Of a stretch of 17,368 nucleotides of DNA, positions 13,525 to 17,368 are shown piece by piece. Numbering within the stretch: the first letter of the stretch is position 1; every line of letters starts with the position of its first letter. The notes beneath the pieces were generated by a model. It saw only the letters and a program-made list of their open reading frames with translations. It did no database searches and was not told the DNA's origin. Origin of the DNA: an uncultured Pseudomonas sp. (GTDB taxonomy: Bacteria; Pseudomonadota; Gammaproteobacteria; Pseudomonadales; Pseudomonadaceae); NCBI RefSeq assembly GCF_946885885.1, contig NZ_CAMPHN010000092.1, positions 1 to 17,368 of the forward strand, read 5' to 3'. Made by a program: the position numbers and the translations under genes.

Positions 13525-16500
13525 CTAGCGCAGCTTCAAATGCCGACTCACCAGCGCGCGCAAGGCCGCCGGCTTGACCGGCTTGGCCAGATAGTCGAGA
13601 CCGGCGGCATGCACTTCGTCGATCAGCTCGGCGCGACCGTCGGCGCTGATCACCACCCCAGGCACCGGCTCGCCCAGGCGGGTGCGCAGCCAGGCCATCA
13701 GTTCGGTGCCGGTGTCGCCTTCGTCGAGGTGATAGTCGACCAGCGTCAGGTGCGGGCGCACATCCTCGCCGAGCAGGTGCTCGCATTCCAGGCGATTGCG
13801 CGCCGTCCAGACCTGGCAGCCCCAGCGCGAGAGCAGGCTGTGCATGCCGGTGAGGATGCTGTCTTCGTTGTCGATGCACAGCACCTGGCAGCCGGTCAGC
13901 GGCGTACCCTGCTGCTCGACGGGGTTGCGTTGCGCCTGCTGCGTCGGCTTGCGCGCCAGGGGCACGCAGACGCTGAACACGCTGCCTTTGCCCGGCCAGG
14001 AGCGCACCTGCAACGGGTGTTCGAGTACCCGACAGAGGCCGTCGGCAATCGCCAGGCCCAGGCCCAGGCCCTTTTCGGCGCGGGTCTGGTGGCTGTCGAG
14101 ACGTTTGAACTCCTCGAAAATCACCTCGAGCTTGTCCGCCGGGATGCCGGGGCCGCGGTCCCAGACTTCCAGGCACAGATGTTCGCCGCGACGGCGTACG
14201 CCGAGCAGCACCCGGCCCTTGGCGTAGCGGAAGGCGTTGGTCAGGAAGTTTTGCAGCACGCGGCGCAACAGCTTGATATCGCTGTCGATCCATTGCCGGC
14301 TGCCGCGTACGCGCAGATCGACGCCTTGTTCGGCGGCCAGCACCTTGAATTCGGTGGCCAGGGTGTCGAACAGCGAGGTCAGCGGGAAGGGGTTGCGGTC
14401 CGGGGTGATACGGTCGTTTTCCAGGCGCGAGATATCCAGCAGGTCGCTGATCAGGTCTTCGGCCGAGCGCAGCGAGCTATCGAGGTGGCGCACCAACTCT
14501 TTGGCTTCGCGCGGCAGGGCATTCTCCTGATGGGAGAGGGCGGCGGAAAACAGCCGGGCGGCGTTCAGCGGCTGCATCAGGTCGTGGCTGACGGCGGCGA
14601 GGAAGCGGGTTTTCGACTGGTTGGCCGATTCGGCCACGCCCTTGGCTTCGCTCAGCGCCTGGTTGAGCTGGGACAGTTCCCGGGTGCGCTCGGCGACCCG
14701 TTGTTCGAGGCCCTCGTTGGCGCCTTTGAGCGCGCGCTCGGCCTCGCGGAACTCGGTGATGTCGGTGAAGCTCATGACGAAACCGCCGCCGGGCATGGGG
14801 TTGCCGATCAATTCGATGACCCGGCCGTTGGGGAACAAACGTTCCGAGGTGTGCGCGGTGCCCTGACGCATCCAATACAGGCGCTTGTTCACATGTTCTT
14901 CGATATCGCCGGGGCCGAGCAGGCCGCGTTCGGCATTGAAGCGGATCAGTTCCGCCACCGGCCGGCCGACATACACCTGGCCTTCCGGGTAGTCGAACAG
15001 CTCGATGTAGCGATGGTTCCAGGCCACCAGGCGCAGCGCCTGGTCGACCACGCTGATGCCCTGGGTGATGTTTTCGATCGCACCCTGCAAGAGTGCGCGG
15101 TTGAACTGCAGCACCTCGCTGGCTTCGTCGACGATGCGCACCACGTCTTCGACCTGCATTTCCCGGCCTTCGATCGCCGCCTTGACCACCGCGCGGGTCG
15201 AGGAGGCGCCCAGCACACCGGCCAGCAGGCGTTCGGTGTGGGCGATCCAGTCGCCGTTGGCGGTCTGGTTGGGGTCGAAGGCTTTGCCCTGGCGCACGGC
15301 GAAGCGCTTGAAGCTTTGTTGCGCGCGGTCTTCGCCGACGAAGCGGTTGGCCAGGGTCAGCAGGTCGCCGACTTGCACCGCGAGCATGCTGCGGTTGCTC
15401 GGTTTGGCGCCGAAGTCCTGGCCGATAAAGCGTTCGGCCTGCCAATGCTCGGCGACCCGGGTGCGGGCGAAATAGGAAACCCAGGCGAACAACAGGAAAT
15501 TGCCTGCCAGCGACAACACCACGCCGCGGGTCAGCGGGTCGACCTGAAAGCCGATCGGGCCGTAGAGCAGCATCTGCAAACCGGGGAAATTCTCCAGCGG
15601 CCAGCCCAGGCCGCGTGCGCCCAGCGGCAGAACCAGGGTATAGAACCAAATCAGCGCGCCGAAAATCAGCCCGGCGAACACGCCTTGGCGATTGGCCTGT
15701 TTCCACAGCAGCGCGCCGAACATCGCCGGCGCCAACTGGCCGATGGCGGCGAAGGATACCTGGCCGATGGTCGCCAGGCTGGCATTGGAGCCGAGCAGGC
15801 GATAACAGACATAGGCCAGCAGCAGAATCGCCACGATGCTGATGCGCCGGGCGCTGAGCATCCAATGACGAAAGGCCTCGTACGGCCGCTCGGTGTTTTT
15901 CCGGCGCAGTAGCCAGGGCAGCAGCATGTCGTTGGAAATCATCGTCGACAGTGCCACCGCGGCGACGATGACCATGCCGGTGGCCGCGGAGGCGCCGCCG
16001 ATAAACGCCAGCAAGGCCAGCGCCGGGTGCGCCTCGGCCAGCGGCAGGCTGATCACGAAGGAGTCGGGGGAAATGCCGGCGGGAAGATGCATCTGTCCGG
16101 CCAGCGCGATGGGTACTACGAAGAGCGCGGCCAGCACCAGGTAGGCGGGGAACACCCAGCGCGCCAAGCGCAGGTCCTTGGGCTCGATATTTTCCACCAC
16201 CATGACGTGGAATTGCCGCGGCAGGCAGATGATGGCGATCATCGAGAGGCCGGTCAGGGTGATCATCGCCGGCCAGTTCACCGCCTCGGCCCAGAACGCC
16301 TCGAGTTCGGCGGTGTTGCGCGCCTGTGCGAAGAGGTCGTCGAAGCCGTCGTACAGCCCATAGGTGACGAATGCGCCGACCGCGAGAAAGGCCAGCAGTT
16401 TGACCAGCGATTCGAAGGCGATCGCCAGCACCATGCCGCGGTGGTGCTCGGTGACATCCAGGTTGCGCGTGCCGAACAGGATGGTGAACAGCGCCAGCGC

Positions 16501-17001
16501 CACGGTGACGATCATCGCCGTGTCCTGGGCGCTGGTGCCGCTGGCGCCGGCCCCCGCGCCGATCAGCAGGTTGACGCCGAGGACGATGCCCTTGAGCTGC
16601 AAGGCGATATAAGGCAGCACGCCGACCAGGCAGATCAGCGCCACCACCACCGCCAGCGCTTGCGATTTGCCGTAGCGCGCGGCGATGAAGTCGGCGATCG
16701 AGGTGATGTTTTCCTGTTTGCTGATCATCACCATCTTGCGCATCACCCAGGGGGCGAACAGCAACACGATGATCGGCCCCAGGTAGATCGGCAGGAACGA
16801 CCAGAGCTGCTCGGCGGCCTGGCCGACGGCACCGAAGAAGGTCCAGCTGGTGCAGTAAACCGCCAGCGACAGGCTGTAGACCCAGGCGCGCATGCGCGGC
16901 GGCAGCGGCGTGGGGCGGCGGTCGCCATAGAAGGCGATGGCGAATAGAACCGCCATATAAATCATCGCAACCGCGGCGATCAGCCCGATGGATAACGACA
17001 T
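13525..17001 (-). CDS. mxtR: Hybrid sensor histidine kinase with SSS transporter module (MxtR/CrbS-like)
   Basis: The 1158-residue protein joins several modules. Residues 1-515 form a sodium/solute-symporter domain of about 13 membrane segments. A linker of about 120 residues precedes a PAS domain (about 637-750) and a short coiled coil (755-795). The kinase core has the H-box SHDLMQP with H806, the N-box around N922, and ATP-lid motifs DRGPGIP (948-954) and GLGLGLAI (978-985). A C-terminal receiver domain (about 1038-1155) has D1044, phospho-acceptor D1089, S1119 and K1140. All catalytic residues are present. Related proteins (MxtR, CrbS) signal to a separate LuxR-type regulator (ErdR/CrbR) controlling acetate and carbon use; none lies nearby here. 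The ATG at 17001 has GGGAG 5 bases upstream, and longer in-frame starts lack the first membrane segment's context. Confidence 0.85.
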   Translation of the reverse strand: MSLSIGLIAAVAMIYMAVLFAIAFYGDRRPTPLPPRMRAWVYSLSLAVYCTSWTFFGAVGQAAEQLWSFLPIYLGPIIVLLFAPWVMRKMVMISKQENITSIADFIAARYGKSQALAVVVALICLVGVLPYIALQLKGIVLGVNLLIGAGAGASGTSAQDTAMIVTVALALFTILFGTRNLDVTEHHRGMVLAIAFESLVKLLAFLAVGAFVTYGLYDGFDDLFAQARNTAELEAFWAEAVNWPAMITLTGLSMIAIICLPRQFHVMVVENIEPKDLRLARWVFPAYLVLAALFVVPIALAGQMHLPAGISPDSFVISLPLAEAHPALALLAFIGGASAATGMVIVAAVALSTMISNDMLLPWLLRRKNTERPYEAFRHWMLSARRISIVAILLLAYVCYRLLGSNASLATIGQVSFAAIGQLAPAMFGALLWKQANRQGVFAGLIFGALIWFYTLVLPLGARGLGWPLENFPGLQMLLYGPIGFQVDPLTRGVVLSLAGNFLLFAWVSYFARTRVAEHWQAERFIGQDFGAKPSNRSMLAVQVGDLLTLANRFVGEDRAQQSFKRFAVRQGKAFDPNQTANGDWIAHTERLLAGVLGASSTRAVVKAAIEGREMQVEDVVRIVDEASEVLQFNRALLQGAIENITQGISVVDQALRLVAWNHRYIELFDYPEGQVYVGRPVAELIRFNAERGLLGPGDIEEHVNKRLYWMRQGTAHTSERLFPNGRVIELIGNPMPGGGFVMSFTDITEFREAERALKGANEGLEQRVAERTRELSQLNQALSEAKGVAESANQSKTRFLAAVSHDLMQPLNAARLFSAALSHQENALPREAKELVRHLDSSLRSAEDLISDLLDISRLENDRITPDRNPFPLTSLFDTLATEFKVLAAEQGVDLRVRGSRQWIDSDIKLLRRVLQNFLTNAFRYAKGRVLLGVRRRGEHLCLEVWDRGPGIPADKLEVIFEEFKRLDSHQTRAEKGLGLGLAIADGLCRVLEHPLQVRSWPGKGSVFSVCVPLARKPTQQAQRNPVEQQGTPLTGCQVLCIDNEDSILTGMHSLLSRWGCQVWTARNRLECEHLLGEDVRPHLTLVDYHLDEGDTGTELMAWLRTRLGEPVPGVVISADGRAELIDEVHAAGLDYLAKPVKPAALRALVSRHLKLR

Positions 17002-17255
17002 ACAGACTCCCACCGCAATCGGAAACCGGCGACGGCAAACTAAATTGAATGACTCTGTTGAATGACTCTCAGCTTCTGGCGGCCGCAATCGCGTGCGGCC
17101 AGCTCTTGGCAGTGTCGCAGCAAAGCGGCGCGCCGTCAGGCTCGACCAAGGTCGCAAATATAATCGAACGGCCCGGCGCAAAATACTCGCTGCCAATTGT
17201 GGTCGGGCATGCGCCCTGATAGCGTTGTTGGCGTGCTAGTTGGAGGAGGGATCCC
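17002..17255. promoter_or_regulatory. Divergent promoter region of mxtR and the GNAT gene
   Basis: This 254-base region holds no gene. TTGAATGACTCT occurs twice (17045-17056 and 17058-17069), one base apart, 43 bases before the mxtR start. A perfect TATAAT lies at 17159-17164 on the plus strand, without a recognisable -35 box at normal spacing. The GNAT ribosome binding site, GGAGGAGG, is at 17242-17249. Confidence 0.4.
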
Positions 17256-17368
17256 ATGTTCAAGCCGCAATTGATTACCTTGCAACGCGGAGCGCTGCGT
17301 ATCGAGCCGATGTTGGATGCCGATATTCCCGCGTTGGTGACCCTGGCCGAGGCCAATCGCCAGGAATT
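17256..17368 (+). CDS. GNAT family N-acetyltransferase, N-terminal fragment
   Basis: An open frame starts at ATG 17256 and runs off the window end after 37 codons. A strong GGAGGAGG site at 17242-17249 leaves 6 bases before the ATG. Residues 12-35 (GALRIEPM, then LDADIPALVTLAEANRQ) look like the first beta strand and helix of a GNAT acetyltransferase of the RimJ/RimL type. The acetyl-CoA-binding motif would lie beyond the window, so this is a tentative family call. It is divergent from mxtR and could share its regulatory region. Confidence 0.6.
   Translation, partial: MFKPQLITLQRGALRIEPMLDADIPALVTLAEANRQE

Noticed and set aside
13375..15912. An 845-codon open frame on the plus strand opposite mxtR
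   Set aside because: It lies antisense to a well-supported kinase with all its motifs. Its product is rich in Gln, Ala, Gly and His with no recognisable domain, as expected for an antisense frame in GC-rich coding DNA.
17002..17196. 65-residue N-terminal extension of mxtR
   Set aside because: The extension is Arg/Ala-rich and unlike an SSS domain, and it would cover the tandem repeat. The ATG at 17001 has a good ribosome binding site and begins the first membrane helix.

Overview
The window is GC-rich, densely coding DNA that looks like the chromosome of a Pseudomonas or close relative. The signs are an MxtR/CrbS-like hybrid kinase with a sodium/solute-symporter sensor module, a ydbH-ynbE-ydbL cluster, rmuC, and several intergenic repeats of types familiar from pseudomonads. 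No rRNA, tRNA, CRISPR array, prophage or intact insertion sequence was seen.

Layout. Positions 1-110 are the right end of a dispersed inverted-repeat element that occurs whole at 10139-10315. An FAD-dependent monooxygenase (293-1585, +) is followed by a 369-base gap holding two REP-like inverted repeats. Then come a small lipoprotein (1955-2380, +), a structured leader, and an NAD-salvage pair, pnuC (2490-3083, +) and a nadR-like adenylyltransferase/kinase (3087-4124, +). These converge on a secreted HAD/LNS2-type protein (4167-5144, -). A minus-strand block follows: ydbH (9185-6570), ynbE (6554-6363), ydbL (6351-6007) and a LysE/RhtB exporter (5966-5355). A 577-base non-coding region (9186-9762) has an AT-rich tract and a cluster of DnaA-box-like sites. 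A small Sel1-like protein (9763-10083, +), the mobile-like repeat and rmuC (10411-11904, +) come next. rmuC converges with an MgtC/DUF4010 membrane protein (13177-11921, -). A repeat-filled gap (13178-13524) contains a diverged second copy of the mxtR 3' end. mxtR (17001-13525, -) is divergent from a truncated GNAT acetyltransferase (17256 to the window end, +).

How the genes work together. PnuC imports nicotinamide riboside, and the NadR-like enzyme would phosphorylate and adenylylate it to NAD; the two genes are 3 bases apart. YdbH, YnbE and YdbL form a predicted inner-to-outer-membrane lipid-transport bridge. The kinase is likely to sense carbon or redox status and signal to an ErdR/CrbR-type regulator encoded elsewhere. 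The remaining genes are housekeeping or unassigned.

There is no clear new defence or mobile system. The best non-routine signals are the pnuC leader with competing pairings, the DnaA-box cluster beside an AT-rich tract away from dnaA, and the duplicated mxtR 3' tail, whose differences are mostly synonymous.
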